64,000 nucleotides of DNA, from positions 598,086-662,085 of the forward strand of contig MNCI01027502.1 in NCBI GenBank assembly GCA_015680685.1, written 5' to 3'. Under the pieces are notes generated by a model. The model was not told the DNA's origin. It made no database searches and saw only the letters and a program-made list of their open reading frames with translations. Origin of the DNA: Gnetum montanum. Its lineage: Eukaryota > Streptophyta > Gnetopsida > Gnetales > Gnetaceae. Both the position numbers and the translations under genes were made by a program. This document shows, piece by piece, positions 1 to 12,601 of this stretch; positions within the stretch are counted from its first letter, which is position 1, and each line of letters begins with the position of its first letter.

Positions 1-2225
1 CCCCGCGAGGCGTCGCCGGTGTAGGTAGGCATTATCCCGCCTACGCTGTCGAGACCTCGCACTCGGGGTGCCGCCAAGCCTTTAGTCGTTACAGATAACG
101 ACTCCCCGATCCCTTCCGACAGATCCTGCCCACAGGTAGTGCTGAGAATATGGGCAATCCAAGGTCTGGATAGATGGTCTCGGTCTTGCTGTACCCAGAC
201 CCCATTCCTCTGAACGACCAGAAACTCAGCAAACCGCCGGAGGCAAGCTATAAAAAAGGCATAATGCACATTGAAACGGGACTCGAGCTTCTCCCGAAGC
301 TTGACCATTTCACTGCGCAGTCCCTTGGTAAGATGGCTCGCCCAATCAAACCAGGCTCCCTCTTCCAGGACCTCTCGCATGATACGGGTTTGTTCTACCG
401 AAAAGAAATTAGCCTGCGAGAGGGTTTTGGGGAAGGCCCGGGCCCGAAAAAGGGGATAAAGTGTCTTGGCGGTTCCCATCTCGAATTTATCACAAGGAAA
501 CCCCTTGGTCTCCTTAGGGATCCTTACCCACTCCTTCAGAAATTCCTCGACTCTAGTGCTCCTCTTGGTCTTCACTTTTACGGGAAGGCCATTCGAGGGG
601 ATGCCAAACAGGTCCGAGAAGAGCTGAGCGTCAATATCGAAGGTTACGCGTAGGTTATGCACGCGCGCGCTAAAGCGATCCGCCTTCTCACTGAAGGAGT
701 TGACCAGGGCTATCATTTCACTGACGGGGACATCAGGGGTCGCAGCCAAAAACAGGTGCATTAGCCCTGCGGCCTGGATCTTGGCGGTCACCGCGACAGG
801 GGCCGCCGAGTGGCCGAGCCAACGCTGTGCTTCCTTAATATCCCCGTAACGAAAAAGAACATCCCTCACCTCGCGGTCGAAAATTGTAAGGGTTATCTCT
901 CGGGATTCCCTGACTGAAAGACAAAACGCAAGTCAAACAGAAATGCTATCACATAGTATCCATGACTCATAATCACACGCATAACATTAGAACATGCGAC
1001 GGCCTTACTGAGGCCGAACGGCAATGGAAATGGTGGGAGTTCTCTCTGCACGTCCTCGATGGTGAGGGGCGGATCCAAGGTGCAGTCCTCATGCAACCAC
1101 CCGAGTTCCCGACAGTTCTTAAAAGAGTGCTCGTAACGGGTGTGATACTCACGCATCTCATGGCCAATTTGCCCGATAACACCGGCACGCACGTTGTTGG
1201 TCGCGGTAAACGCCATTATCGCCGTTTCGGCCCAGGCCAACGTATCGCCATTGCCAATTAACTTATTGTCATGTATAAAAAACCTGTACCATACAGCGTA
1301 GGCTTACTTTATATTTTGCACATAGACCTCTCCTACATTGCACGCAAACAACAAAATAGAAAAATAGACATCAATAAAATTCGCTTACCCGCCCGCGTAG
1401 TACACCGTGCCTTGTGGCTTCTGGAAGTACGTCGACACATGACGAGCCACGAACAGCGTGTTATATGCATGATAATAGTTGAAACGGGCCATGCCCCAGA
1501 ACCAGTGCAAGCTCCTCAGACCACGGGCGCTGAGCACTTGGTCCTCAGGATGGCCCGTGTCGATGGCCCCGTCTGTCAGATAAGCCAGAATCCCCTACGC
1601 CGACCCTGCCAACAGGTGCTCTAAAATGGCACCGGCAACATCACCGATCACATTAGACCAGACAATGATGCTGAAGTTGCGCAGTAAAAACTGCAGAAAC
1701 TCCAACGCCCCCTTTCAGAACCAGATGGCCTTCCCCTGCACTCGTGTGTGAGGGGGAGGGACATTGGGGACGATGGAGTTCACCCAACACAAAACCCCAA
1801 TGAGGTCTAGCACAACCAAGATGGTCTTCAGCGCGACGCTGCGTAAAAAAGCCAAAGCGTATATTAATACCTACATTTGCATTTGCACGATTAACACAGA
1901 AAAACTCATAAAACGCACCCGAGCTGAAATCGCCCAAACCCTTGCAATAACGCAAGGTTCGTCCCTAACAACGGCGGTAAACGCAACCCTTTCAAACCCT
2001 CGCATTAGCCCGAGGTCCATAACTCGAAATCAACATGCACGCGAACGAAAATATACCACGAAAAGCAGCCATAGAAATGAATGTAAGCATGTAAGGAAAG
2101 ACTAACCGGTCCAACGGCGCGGGGTCTCGAACATCGATCAACGCCTACGAGACACGGTCCAGAGTTGCTAGCATTTCGTCGATCTTGGCCAGCTTTGTGT
2201 TCTTCTTCTTGGTCTTCGGTGCCAT
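1..2225 (-). pseudogene. Antisense spliced gene of Tat copy A1, 5' exons, cut by the window edge
   Basis: First four exons of the antisense gene described in full for copy A2, read on the minus strand: 2225-2107, 1838-1389, 1283-1009 and 913-1. All three introns have GT at the donor and AG at the acceptor. Exon 4 is open from 913 to the window edge with no stop codon. Only three stops are visible in about 1.75 kb of coding sequence: TAG at 2145-2147 and TAG at 1595-1597 (both shared with A2), and TGA at 1715-1717 (private). It lacks the one-base deletion and the extra exon-2 and exon-4 stops of A2, so this copy is better preserved. The protein begins MAPKTKKKNTK (basic) and has hydrophobic stretches in exon 2. 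I do not recognise the family. Confidence 0.7.
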
Positions 2226-2375
2226 TGCGACGGCTTCAGAATTCTTTCACAGCTTAACACTTGCAAATCTTCGTGAGATGACACGCCCTAACTCTCTGCT
2301 CTTCCTTTTCTCAGCAACAGTTACGAATTTGAATTCTCGATAGCCAACAGCCTGTTCTCATCGAAGAACCACTTA

Positions 2376-2382
2376 CTTATAC
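2376..2382 (-). promoter_or_regulatory. TATA-like box of the antisense gene, copy A1
   Basis: Read on the minus strand this is GTATAAG, followed by TAAG, about 150 bases upstream of the antisense gene ATG at 2225. The same string stands at the same distance in copy A2. Position and conservation suggest a core promoter belonging to the antisense gene; this is inference from sequence alone. Confidence 0.4.
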
Positions 2383-2639
2383 GCGAGGATCACCGACTTG
2401 ATATCAGAATTAAGCGGAACTTTCCTGGAACAGAATCCGAAAATCCAGATATTAATGCGGCCGATAGCGCACGCGGTTATCTATCCGAAATGACGTTAAA
2501 TTACCACATCTTATCGCCTCGTAATCAGGTTACATTGATTACAGCTTGTCTATAATATTCAAAATTCAGTTAGCCTTCCACATTCGGCGACATCACGTCA
2601 CTTGTCCCCTAACCATTTACGCACTCGTCAGTTTTGCAG

Positions 2640-5600
2640 GACAGATGGAGAATGGACGCCACAGTTTCAGCACCCTTAACTTTGACAGGCCCATACGGGA
2701 ACTTAATTAGACAGTTCAACTCCACGTTCGTAGACGTTACCCTCCCTTTAGAAAGCGTAACCATAGACGCATCAGAGACATCCCCTGAATGGCTAAAACA
2801 GTCAACGTGCACGCTAGACCTGGAGGCTGGAGACATAACCGAGGACCCCCTCAGTGAGGTCCCTATCGTTACGCATAAGGGTGAGACTAAAACGCTCAAA
2901 CTCAGTTCTTTGTTAGAAGAAAAAACGCACAACGCTATAAGACAAGTCCTGCAAGACAATATCACTGTCTTTGCATGGTCATACGAAGATATGTCTGGGT
3001 TAGATCCTAGGTTAATCCAGCATAACATCATTTTGGATCCACAGATTAAAGCGGTTAGACAAAAGGCACACAAAATCAAACCAAAGATCGCGCTAGCGGT
3101 ACGTGATGAAATCACCAAGTTATACCAAGCCGGTTTCATCCGCGCGGTCGATTACTCAGATTGGATATCTAATATTGTGGTCGTGCCGAAGAAGACCGGG
3201 AGTATACGCATATGCATAGAATTCTGGGATCTGAACAAAGCCACAATCAAGGATAACTTCCCGTTGCCGAGTATCGACAAGCTAGTGGATACAATAGCTG
3301 GGCATGCGCTTCTGTCCTTCATGGATGGCTATTCAGGCTACAACTAGATTCGCATTAACCCAGAACACCAACTGACCACGACGTTCATGACACCCTAGGG
3401 CACCTTTTGCTACACCATGATGCCTTTCGGTCTGAAGAATGCCGGAGCAACGTACCAACAGGCCATGACATACATCTTCAGTGATTACCTCCTAGGAAAG
3501 CTGAATGATTACGTCAACGACATAGCTGTGAAGTCTTGGAAGTCGGAAGATCATTCAGAGGACCTGGAGTTAGTCCTTAAAAGATGTTCCACACACGAGC
3601 TCCGGCTTAACCCAAAGAAGTGCGTATTCAGAGTCAAAACCGGACGCATGCTGGGGTTTGTGGTATCAGAAACCGGCATACGAGTTGACCCTGATAAGGT
3701 CAAAGCCATTGTCGAGTTAACACCTCCCACAGACCTCAAGCAATTACGCGGGTTACAGGGACGCTTACAGTTTATACGTCGGTTCATTTCGAGGTTAACC
3801 GACAAGTTACACCCTATGCAACACTTGTTGAAAAAGGGGGTTAATTTCGAATGGACCGACGATTGCCAGCGCGCGTTTGATAGTTTAAAACAGGAACTGC
3901 AACATTTGCCGACGATTTTCCTGCCACAAAGGAACTTACCATTCTACATTTACCTCGCGACTTCGGACGTGGCAATAGCAGCGTTACTTTGTCAAAAAAG
4001 GGATGATGGGTCGGAAATGCCCATCTACTACTTGAGCCACGCTCTATGTGCGTATGAGACGAGATACAACGACGTCGATCGTAATTGCTTAGCATTAGTT
4101 TTTACGCTTAAGAAATGTAGGCATTATCTTTTTCGTAGTCAAGTTAACGTCATCTGCAAAAACAACATACTTAGAGCCATTACGCATAGCTTATACGAAA
4201 GTAGTAAAATAGCTCGCTGGAAGGCTATCACAGCAGAATTCGATCTGCACTATATTGGCCAATCATCCACGAAAGGCCAAGCGATAGTTGACCAGTTAAT
4301 AACTTCACCGATTAATAATCACGCAACCATAGAACCAGAGTTCCCGGATGAACATGTGCATAGCTTAAGCCCTGTCTCGACAGGCCTCGAAGCAATGTTA
4401 TATTTTGACGGAGCTTCCACCGCTAAAGGCGGCAGTGCTACCACTGTTCTTACGCTATCGCCTAAGGATGTGCGTCTACATGCTTATCGATTGACCTTCC
4501 CTTGTACGAACAATGTAGCAGAGTACGAGGGGCTCCTCAGGGGATTAATAACTGCAGGTGAACTTGATGTTCAACACATGGAAGTTAGGGGCGATTTGAT
4601 GCTTGTCATAAATCAAATCACTAGAGTCTACGCCTGCAAGGCTATACATCTGCAGCCTTATTGCGATCAGGCTAAGGATCTTCTGAGGCAATTTACGACC
4701 TTCGACGCCCAACACGTCCCACGGACTGACAACACGCTGGCCGACGCACTGGCCACCATGGCCTTACACGTGCCTTCACACTTGTTTAACACCTGCCCTG
4801 CATTGATTACAGACTGCGCAAACCCTATCATTCAGGCGGCGCAAATCTCCTCTCTTCTCGAGGAAATCACGCCTGAATGGTACGATAATATCAAAACTTA
4901 TCTTTTACAGGGTGAGCTGCCATCTACATTAACGCGCGCACAGAAAGACGCAATCCGTAAGCGCGCTAGGCAATACATCATCATCGGAGATAGCACTCTC
5001 TGTAGGTGCTCCTTTGATGGCGTATTGCTTACCTGCGTTGACAAAGATCAAGCGCAACACATAGTCAGAGAAGTTCACGAGGGACTGTGTGGCGGCCACG
5101 TAGCACCAAGGGTTATGGTCCTAAAAATTCGACGCTTAGGGTACTACTGGCCACGCATGGAAAGGGACTGCCTGACCAAGGTTAAAACTTGTGACACATG
5201 TCAGCGTCACGCAAACCTCATCCACGTGTCGCCCACAGAATTGCATACAACGCAAATAACATGGCCATTTCAATGATGGGGACTGGACATCATAGGATCC
5301 ATCACACCAAAATCTTCTGCAGGGCATAGCTTGATTATTACCGCTACTGAGTACTTTACGAAGTGGGTAGAAGCTATCCCCCTACGGAAAATCACATCCC
5401 AACAGGTTTGCCATTTTATCTTGGACAACATAGTAACCAGATTTGGTCTCCCAATGACTATTGTGACCGACAACGGGCCACAGTTTAGTAGTGCGGATAC
5501 CAAATCCTTCTGTGACAACCTAGGCATTAGACAGTCTTTTTCCTCTCGCTATTACCCGCAGGTGAATGGTCAAGCTGAAGCATCGAACAAAATAGTCATC

Positions 5601-6119
5601 AATCTGCTCAAGAAAATGCTCGACGGCAACAAAAGGCGGTGGCATGAACAGATCCTCTATGTGCTATGGGCGTACCGTACTACATGTAGGACAGCTACAG
5701 GTAGTACGCCCTATAGCCTAGTTTACGGATCTGAAGCAGTGCTACCTCTCGAGTTGCAAATCCCTCCTCTGAGAATGGTCCTCTCCGCGGTTATAAATGA
5801 GGCTCAACACACCGAGTCTCGAATCGCAGATCTAGATTCAGTAGAAGAGAAGCGGATACAGGCTCTTGATGCGATTGAAAAATATCAGGACAAACAGCAC
5901 CAGAAACATTACCGCAACCTTCAACAGCGCCCGATCAAGAAAGGAGATCTTGTTCTCAAGGCTGTGCGTGAAGCAGTAGGCAAGTTCTCTGCCAACTGGG
6001 ATGGCCCTTTCTTGGTGATCGACGTGTACAGCAACGAAGCGTTCAAATTAGCAGACGTCAACGACAACGAATTAGCGAATCCTGTGAATCATGTATACTT
6101 GAAGCGGTATTTCATCTAG
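2640..6119 (+). pseudogene. pol: Tat pol polyprotein (RT, RNase H, second RNase H, integrase), copy A1
   Basis: One reading frame of about 1,160 codons with three in-frame stops: TAG 3345-3347, TAG 3396-3398 and TGA 5274-5276. It starts at a splice-acceptor-like TTTTGCAG; a TAA lies in frame just upstream. Order: reverse transcriptase (about residues 130-400, with IVVVPKK, MMPFGLKNAGATYQ and the catalytic box), gypsy RNase H (about 430-540, SHALCAYETRY), second RNase H (YFDGAS at 4401-4418, NNVAEYEGL, VRGDLMLVI, RTDNTLADALA), zinc-binding HHCC region (about 5070-5210) and integrase core with Asp at 5286, Asp at 5469 and Glu at 5577, the DD35E spacing. The RT catalytic box is YVND (3510-3521) instead of YVDD, so an essential Asp is lost. 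It would have copied element RNA to cDNA and inserted it; now inactive. Confidence 0.9.
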
Positions 6120-6139
6120 CAGCATCTACGGTGTCGGCA

Positions 6140-6470
6140 GCAGGTATGGCACCAGTCATCCGCTACGACGTAAAACTGGCATGGCTTGCACGCGTCCGCC
6201 ATGACGCTAAACTGGCACAGGTAAGTAGCCGTCTGCTGAGACGTAAAACCAGCACAGATCTGTCCCTGGGTCAGGACACAAAACTGACATCCACAGCACA
6301 GTCTGCTAAGACCATAAATCAGACAAACCACCATCCGCTACGACATAAAACTAGCACCTCTCGGTCTGCCCGGACTTTAAATTGGGACCATGGTCTGCTG
6401 GGACTTAAAACCAGTAACGGCAGTCTACCAGGACTTAAAACTGGGATGTACAGATCGTTACCAGCTCCAA
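6140..6470 (+). repeat. Tandem repeats in the 3' untranslated region of pol, copy A1
   Basis: Directly after the pol stop a short motif close to GACGTAAAACTGGCA recurs about ten times in imperfect units (GACGTAAAACTGGCA, GACGCTAAACTGGCA, GACATAAAACTAGCA, GGACTTAAAACTGGG and so on). Copy A2 has one extra 30-base unit here. Hypervariable minisatellites between pol and the 3' LTR are known in Tat/Ogre elements. The open frame running through the block is repeat-derived and not a gene. Confidence 0.75.
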
Positions 6471-6511
6471 GCGAGCGTGATCATTCTAGTACAGCTGCAC
6501 AACAGAAGGGG

Positions 6512-7934
6512 TGGGATACTGAAACAGTTCCAGTGTCGCCACCCACCGGCATCCTACTGATTTCTCAGATAAGCTAAGAGGCATCTTACTGATCCCTCGG
6601 AGATGCCGCCACTGCACCCACTGCAGTGGTGGCACCTCTGAGATTTTAACCTCGCCAGTCGGAGCTTCGACGAAATCCTCGTTGGCAACGGCCTCGGGAA
6701 TCCTCGCCAATCATCACTATCGAACGCCGGCCTCGCAGATTCATCTGGCTGGTTCCTTATGCGGCCAGTTAGTTGCGCTGTGTCTGATGCCTTTTGGCGA
6801 AGGTATGCAGTGCCAATCGTCAGGATTGGCAGCTTCACTCGAGTGCTCCGGCTCCTTCTTTACAGCCCATTCGCTCTATCTCACATCAAACGGCATCTGT
6901 TTCAAGCACCTTGCCTCTTGTTCATGGGCAATCGTATCCTCTACTTTCTTTTGTGGTTGCAGGTTACTTGCCTTGGGAAATATCGACCAAAGGTACGTCC
7001 ATCTGAGCGGTAAAGTACAACAGCGTATTGAAGTGGCTGCTCAGGTTTGCCCGACCACTTAGCTCTGCATGCCTATACCTCGCACAACCCTGCCCTTACC
7101 TCTTGTTTTCCTTCATCCCCACCACCTGGCCCCCATACGCAACACCTACATACCCAATTATTCATTTTCCGCACTCACGATAGCAGAGACATCGCAAAAG
7201 TGATGCGCAGCGCTCCTTTTGCACGCATTCCTGCCATATCCGGTAACAGAGAAACCTCAGGTTGACACGCTACACTCGTCTGAAAGCATTCCTGTTGACC
7301 ACGTATTTCATACCCCTACCATCATAATTCATTTTGCATTTTCCCCGAACCTGTTTCCAGCTCCATCCCTCTATCTCCCATACCTGCAAGTCATGCTCTT
7401 CCATGTTGACAGGGAATCACTTGAGTAGCCATGGATGAACGCTGTTCTTGCTTCTACCGCTCCGGTGTTTCGTATTCTTTGTCGACGTCTTTCGGGTAAG
7501 CCCTCCAACCGTCCACAAAGAGGGGCCATTGAAACACCGTGAAAATTACGAGTCGGCCTCAAGCAAAGATTCGCAATTCAAGCGAGAACGCGCATCAGTT
7601 TTGTTCAAGGACAAGTTTACGCTCTATCACGCATGGCAGCGTAATAAGCGTAATAAGCTCCAAGATAGTCGAAGGCAGAGTCCAGTGAAGCACAACTGGT
7701 GCAATTCGCCTACAGCGTTTTCCCCTCGTTTTACGACTCCTCTAGCCAAATCGCTTTCTTTTACTTAATTTTCATTGTTTTACTGACCCGTAAGTCCCTG
7801 TCTGATCGACAAGACCGTTCAAGGCGCCACGAATTCGCTTTTTCCAGCATAGCCCTCGCGTGGATCCATGGTTAAAACTGTATACGCGAAACCTCCATCG
7901 GTATTTCCAGCTGCCGACGTTTTCTGTCGCTACA
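6512..7934 (+). repeat. Shared LTR (3' LTR of A1, 5' LTR of A2), with internal deletion
   Basis: The right end is firm: homology with the 3' LTR of A2 stops exactly after CGCTACA, at 7934 and at 23252. The left end is placed at TGGGATACTG just after the purine tract AGAAGGGG (6505-6511) and is less certain because homology continues through it. Compared with the A2 3' LTR it lacks about 992 bases at 7695/7696, the part holding the palindromic array and the TATA box. A hairpin-forming repeat with arms of about 12 bases lies at 6602-6631 (around CCACTGCA...TGCAGTGG). Confidence 0.7.
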
Positions 7935-7940
7935 GTTTTC

Positions 7941-7958
7941 TGGCACTATAAGGAGGGC
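7941..7958 (+). promoter_or_regulatory. Candidate primer binding site of copy A2
   Basis: TGGCACTATAAGGAGGGC starts six bases after the LTR end. The TGG start matches the CCA end of a tRNA, and the equivalent site in decayed element B (25201-25218) keeps TAGTGCTAGAAGGAGGGC, which supports function. I could not assign the tRNA by eye. Confidence 0.5.
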
Positions 7959-8181
7959 ATCAGGCTCTGATCCGAATATTTCGGGTAGCACTGGTAGTGA
8001 TCCATACCCTAAACCATAGACGTAATACCTCTAGGGAAGTCTACGGTCAATCGCGTGGTATACATCGGTCGCAAGGACGATTTCTTTGAAATCCTACAAG
8101 GTAGAAAGCCTTTTTGTGCTTTTTGTTGCCAGCCATTTTCTTTTAGATCCGATTATTAGTCACAGTTGACTTTATCGATTA

Positions 8182-11100
8182 ATGGATTCCTTTTACTCAA
8201 ACACAACCGCCATGGTCGCCACCGATCTGGGTGTCGCACCTATCAATCCTACAGCAGCCACAGGACCAGCTCCTGGCGCAACCGGCCCTCAGGGACCATT
8301 GTGCCGTTCGCTGAGGCTTCAGGGGAAAGAGCCTATTTTCACAGTTATAACACCTAAAGAATACAATTTCATATGTGTCAAGATCCAGGCGAGGCTGGCT
8401 CTGAGCCGAGCCGAGCTAGAGGCGAAGCGAAACTTTGAGGTGCTCCACTGAGGGGGATATGATTTTAAGCCGACAGCCTACGACATAATCCCCTTGACCG
8501 AACACCAACACGAGCTTATCGCATAATTGGTCATGGCTAGAGGCCAGACTTCACAACCTACGGTGGAGCCCCAGCATGGGGAAGAGGCAGAGGACGAATT
8601 CGCAGCTCTGTCTGAACATTCGTTCCATACTCTGACGCCCCACACCCACATAAATCCATCGTTCCCTTTCAATGGAGAAGCAACCTTTCTTGACCCAGCC
8701 GCGACCGCTCAGACACAAATCCCTGTCCTTCTACAGGCCAACGCGCAACCGTCTGGGTTACAAATACAAATACCGCACCATAACGCGGGGGTCGTTCCAT
8801 CACCACGGGTACTTAGTATCCCAACGATGATTCCTGCGACCACCATGTCCCATTTCATCCGGCAGATACAACCCCATAACGTATCTGTAACACAACCGGC
8901 TCAGACCATGTCGCTTCCGCATCCGCAAGCTCAATAGATACCCGCGACCGCTCAGCCACAAACATACATCCAGCAACCTGTTACAGGTCAGTGGGCCAAC
9001 CCAGCGGTGCAACACGCTCAGTCTGTGGTGCACGGCGCGCAGCCCCCGTTTGCTCCTGCAGCGCAAGTTCCACAGGGGATCCCGCGGTATACCTATCCCT
9101 ATTTTGTGCAGCAGGCAACTGTCAACCCCTCTGCCCAAACCAGTAGGTGGTGGTCTTCACAGGCCCCTCCTCCTACAGGGATCCCTGCCCAGCCAGCAGC
9201 CAGCCAGCCTTTTCTATTGTTTCCGTTTCCTGACGCCACCCTCCCGGTCCAACCCCCTGCACCTGCTGCACAGGCACCTCCATCAACGGGTCTGGACCAA
9301 GCCTTCCAGCTTATACAAACCCTCACTGAGGAGGTCCGACGTCTTAAAGCCGCTGGATCCTATACCATTCAGATCATGGATTTCTATCAAGATGATCCGA
9401 TCAATCCAGCGGTCCCCATGCTATCGTTGCCACCAGGGATGCCCCTCCCTCACTTTACCAAGTATAATGGGGAGGGGAATCCCAACTCTCATCTAGCCAC
9501 CTTAAGATCTGAATCTTTGTTGTTACAGCAGTGGTCGCATACTTTAGTCCGAGTCTTCGCGATGTCATTAACGGGGAAGGCTTTAGACTGGTATAGAGCT
9601 CTCCCACGCTCTTCCATTTCAACTTTGGAAGAGCTGCTGACTCAATTTGTGACCCGTTTCAAATACAATCTGAAGCTGGAAGTCACGATGGAACAGCTTA
9701 TGGGGGTGAAACAAGACCTGCTCGAGCCAGTCCAAAAGTTTATACAGCGTTGGAACGCTACCTTGAATGAGATCCGCGACCCGATCGCGGACTTCCATCT
9801 ACTGGCTATATTCAAGGGAGCAGTCAACGACTTTATTAAGTCTAAGCTGTATTATCTTTCCCCGGGCAATATACATCAGGCCTTCACCCAGGTCCGAAGC
9901 ATCCAAGATGCTGCGGAGGCCAGCAAAGACCCAGCATACGTCGCCTACAAAAATGCACACAACAAAGCCAAAGACAAAGGCAAGGCAGCGACAACGACAG
10001 TAGCTGCGTTGACTGAAAATGTAAAAAACAAGAACAAGAAGGTGCCTACAACACCGCCCCCTGAGGCCAAGATTGGTGCCGGCACCAGCCAAACCACAGC
10101 TGCCCCTGAAAGCTCCCCCCAGCCAAAGCCAAATTTTGAGCATAAAGATCGTTCAAAGTATGCAGCTTTACCTGTAAAGCATTCTGAATTGCTGAAACAA
10201 CTGTTAGCAGCAGGACACATTCAACCTAAGAAAGTGTCCGAGGAAGCCCTGAAGCATCACAGACGTCACTGTGAACTGCTGAAGGACCCTTCTTTAGCTC
10301 TGCCTAATGAACCAGCAGTTCCGAAATCTTTTAGGCTGGACCGTTTCTGTGATTACCACCAGATGTGTGGTCACGACACGGATTACTGCTGGGCGTTGAA
10401 GGATGACATTCAACGCATGATCGACGAAGGTCATCTAAAATTAGACAGCAGTAACCCCACGCGTCCAGAAAACCAAACACTGCATGTGTATAAGGATCCA
10501 TTGAACGCAAATTATGATCCTTATACAATCACTGTGGTGAGTACGGACAGTGAGCGTAAGGGACCGCCAAAATCACCTTTTGTTTTACGCATCCCCGCCA
10601 GCTCACCAAGGGGACCAACTGCTTCAGCGGCAGCCGGTGGGGCCTCACGGCCACCTTTCATCATACGGGCACCTCCTCAGTTACGCCCTCAGTCACGCGA
10701 CAGTACTCAAGCTGCGGCTCCGTCCGTGCCCACACCTCGAGCGCCCTTCATTATCAGGGCACCGGCACCACAGCCTGCTCCTCTTACACAGGGGCAGACC
10801 TCCCATCAAAACTACCAGCCATCGCCTCCCAAGCGGAAGGAGGAGAATACGGCAGTTGACGCAGCAAGAGACCACCCTACGCTCGGCTTCCCTAAGCCCA
10901 GGCCCCTGGCCTCTATGCCTTTGTACATGCCCCAGAAGCATGCCAAAGGTACAGAAAAGCAGCCACCTTCCCTTGGCCAGAAGAAGAACAACCCCCCCAC
11001 CGACACCGCTCTACCTCGAGAGATCCGTCTTTTAGGCCGAATGGAGGAAGACAAGGGGGATAAACAACCCTGCCGAGAGAAAGACCTCCTCGATGCATTC

Positions 11101-11973
11101 ACGCAGGTCAAGCAAGCTCTTAAGGAAAAGAACACAACGTTGAGCTTGTATGACCTACTGATGACTTCTCAAGAGCACCGTGAGGCTATGGTGCGTATGC
11201 TGACATCCATATCAGTGGATGCCAACCTACCAGCAGAAGAGGAAGCGATACACGCTATCATGTTTCCTTCCGAAGCTGAACAACCCAAGCCTACCTCGTT
11301 GACCTTCCTGGACGAGTCTGTCAAAGATGATCTGGAGAAAGGTCAAGTAACGACTGAGCCTATGTTCATTACCATTCGGGTCGGCCAGTACCGGATCCGG
11401 AGGGTACACGTGGATGATGGCGCGACAACTAACGTCGTTCCCTATTCCATTGTGGATAGGTTGGGATTGGTCGACCAGATCACTCCCACGACGACAGCTT
11501 GCGTGAAATCATTCAACGGAGCACGGGTTCAAGTCAAGGGGATGGTGCGTATTGAGTTTGTGGTGGAGAATTAATTCCCAACTGAAGCCGCATTCTTAGT
11601 CGTCAAGGAGATGCCCGGCTTCAACTTAATCTTAGGGAGGTCGTGGTTAGCCCAACTGAGGGCAGTCTCGTCGCCAATACATCAAGAGATACACCTGCAC
11701 TACGCCGGAGGGGAGGTCATCATACGCGGCGACGAGGTCACCCCCAGAACCGTCAACAACATTGAAGAAGAGCGGGGTTCGGAGATTGAAGCAACTGACG
11801 ATCAGTCCTATCTCCAAGCCCCTAAACAGAACGACAACAATGCCGACGGTCTAGCCTGGGCTGACCTGCCATTTCCAGATGACAGCGTAGAGGAGGCCAA
11901 CCATAAGTCTCCTCGCCCTTACGCAGCGCTCAACGTGAAGGCCATTAAGAGACAATTGCGTATTGACGGTTGA
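8182..11973 (+). pseudogene. gag-pro: Tat gag-protease polyprotein, copy A2
   Basis: One frame of 1,264 codons from ATG 8182 to TGA 11971-11973, with stops at TGA 8449-8451, TAA 8524-8526, TAG 8935-8937 and TAA 11572-11574 and no frameshift. The N-terminal part is followed by a Pro/Gln-rich linker (about residues 130-380), the conserved retrotransposon Gag region (about 380-590, GLDQAFQLIQTLTEE to DFIKSKLYYL), a Lys-rich stretch, a zinc-knuckle-like CX2H...GHDTDYC motif (about residue 723), a second Pro-rich linker, and an aspartic protease with HVDDGATTNVVP (about residue 1077) and LILGRSW. Gag packages element RNA; protease matures the polyprotein. The first 250 codons match a broken region in element B, which supports the start. 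No RT follows in this frame: pol begins 5.2 kb downstream. Confidence 0.88.
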
Positions 11974-12185
11974 ATAATGGTCTTCCGCGTGTACTACCAT
12001 TTTCAGGTTAGCGAAATTCCCGTTTAGCAGCTTCTTTCGTTTGTTTCAGCATGCTTTTACGCCATATACGCTTTCTGGGTTTACGCTTTTCACTTGTTGC
12101 ATGTTTTATCGTACTTGCGTTAGCTACGCTCTCATTCCTCTACGCATTTATCCAGGAGTACATTTCTTATTATCAGTTACACCAC

Positions 12186-12416
12186 GGCCCGCAACGGCCT
12201 TAAACTATTAATGCAAGATTACTTATCATCATTTACGCAGTTCCCTCTGGCCCGCAACGCCCTTAAACTAGTCATAAAAAATCAAACTCCTCATATTGTT
12301 ATAAACAGTTACGAAGTCGGCCCGCAACGGCATTAAACTAGTTATCCGGAGTTATCTATAATCACCATTTACGCTTTCTTTACTTTACGCATCAGGCCTG
12401 CAACGGCCTTAAACTA
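12186..12416 (+). repeat. Four-copy GGCCCGCAACGGCCTTAAAC repeat between pro and the antisense gene
   Basis: The 22-base motif (GGCC, six bases, GGCC, then TTAAACTA) occurs at 12186, 12249, 12319 and 12395, spaced 63, 70 and 76 bases, with the spacers themselves related. Each unit can pair GGCC with GGCC. It lies just downstream of the protease stop and of the antisense gene's last exon, so it could be a 3'-end or insulating element for either transcript. The rest of 11974-12601 shows no coding sequence. Confidence 0.75.
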
Positions 12417-12601
12417 GGAATCACGCTATCATTATTGCTTAGGTGAACTTTGCAACAATGACGCTCGTACTCTATCGCCAAAACATAAAAAAAAGATGTA
12501 ATTGATATCCAATGCATCCACCAAGTTTTATAACATGTCTTTCTAGTCATTCGTAACGTGATACTACACTCAACATTAACAAAATTTTGCGTAAATAATA
12601 A

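Larger units (their letters stand above)
1..7934 (+). mobile_element. Tat-lineage Ty3/gypsy LTR retrotransposon, copy A1 (3' part)
   Basis: The 3' portion of an LTR retrotransposon whose 5' half lies beyond the window. In order it holds the antisense gene (to 2225), pol (2640-6119), a repeat-rich 3' untranslated region and an LTR (6512-7934) that is also the 5' LTR of the next copy. Assignment to the Tat lineage rests on the order RT, gypsy-type RNase H, a second RNase H with FDGAS and NNVAEYEGL motifs, then integrase; a dual RNase H is a known Tat feature. Positions 1-7695 recur at about 14504-22018. Confidence 0.85.

Noticed and set aside
174-653. 159-codon plus-strand frame (also at 14690-15157)
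   Set aside because: It is the opposite-strand shadow of antisense-gene exon 4, whose minus frame is longer and fits the splice phases.
6131-6577. 148-codon plus-strand open frame after pol (and its A2 counterpart at 20176-20913)
   Set aside because: It runs through the tandem repeats of the 3' untranslated region and into the LTR; no domain, and the part beyond pol in A2 is open only because of repeats.
10550-11135. Several overlapping frames of 80-160 codons within gag
   Set aside because: Shadows of the Pro-rich gag-pro frame, which carries the conserved motifs.
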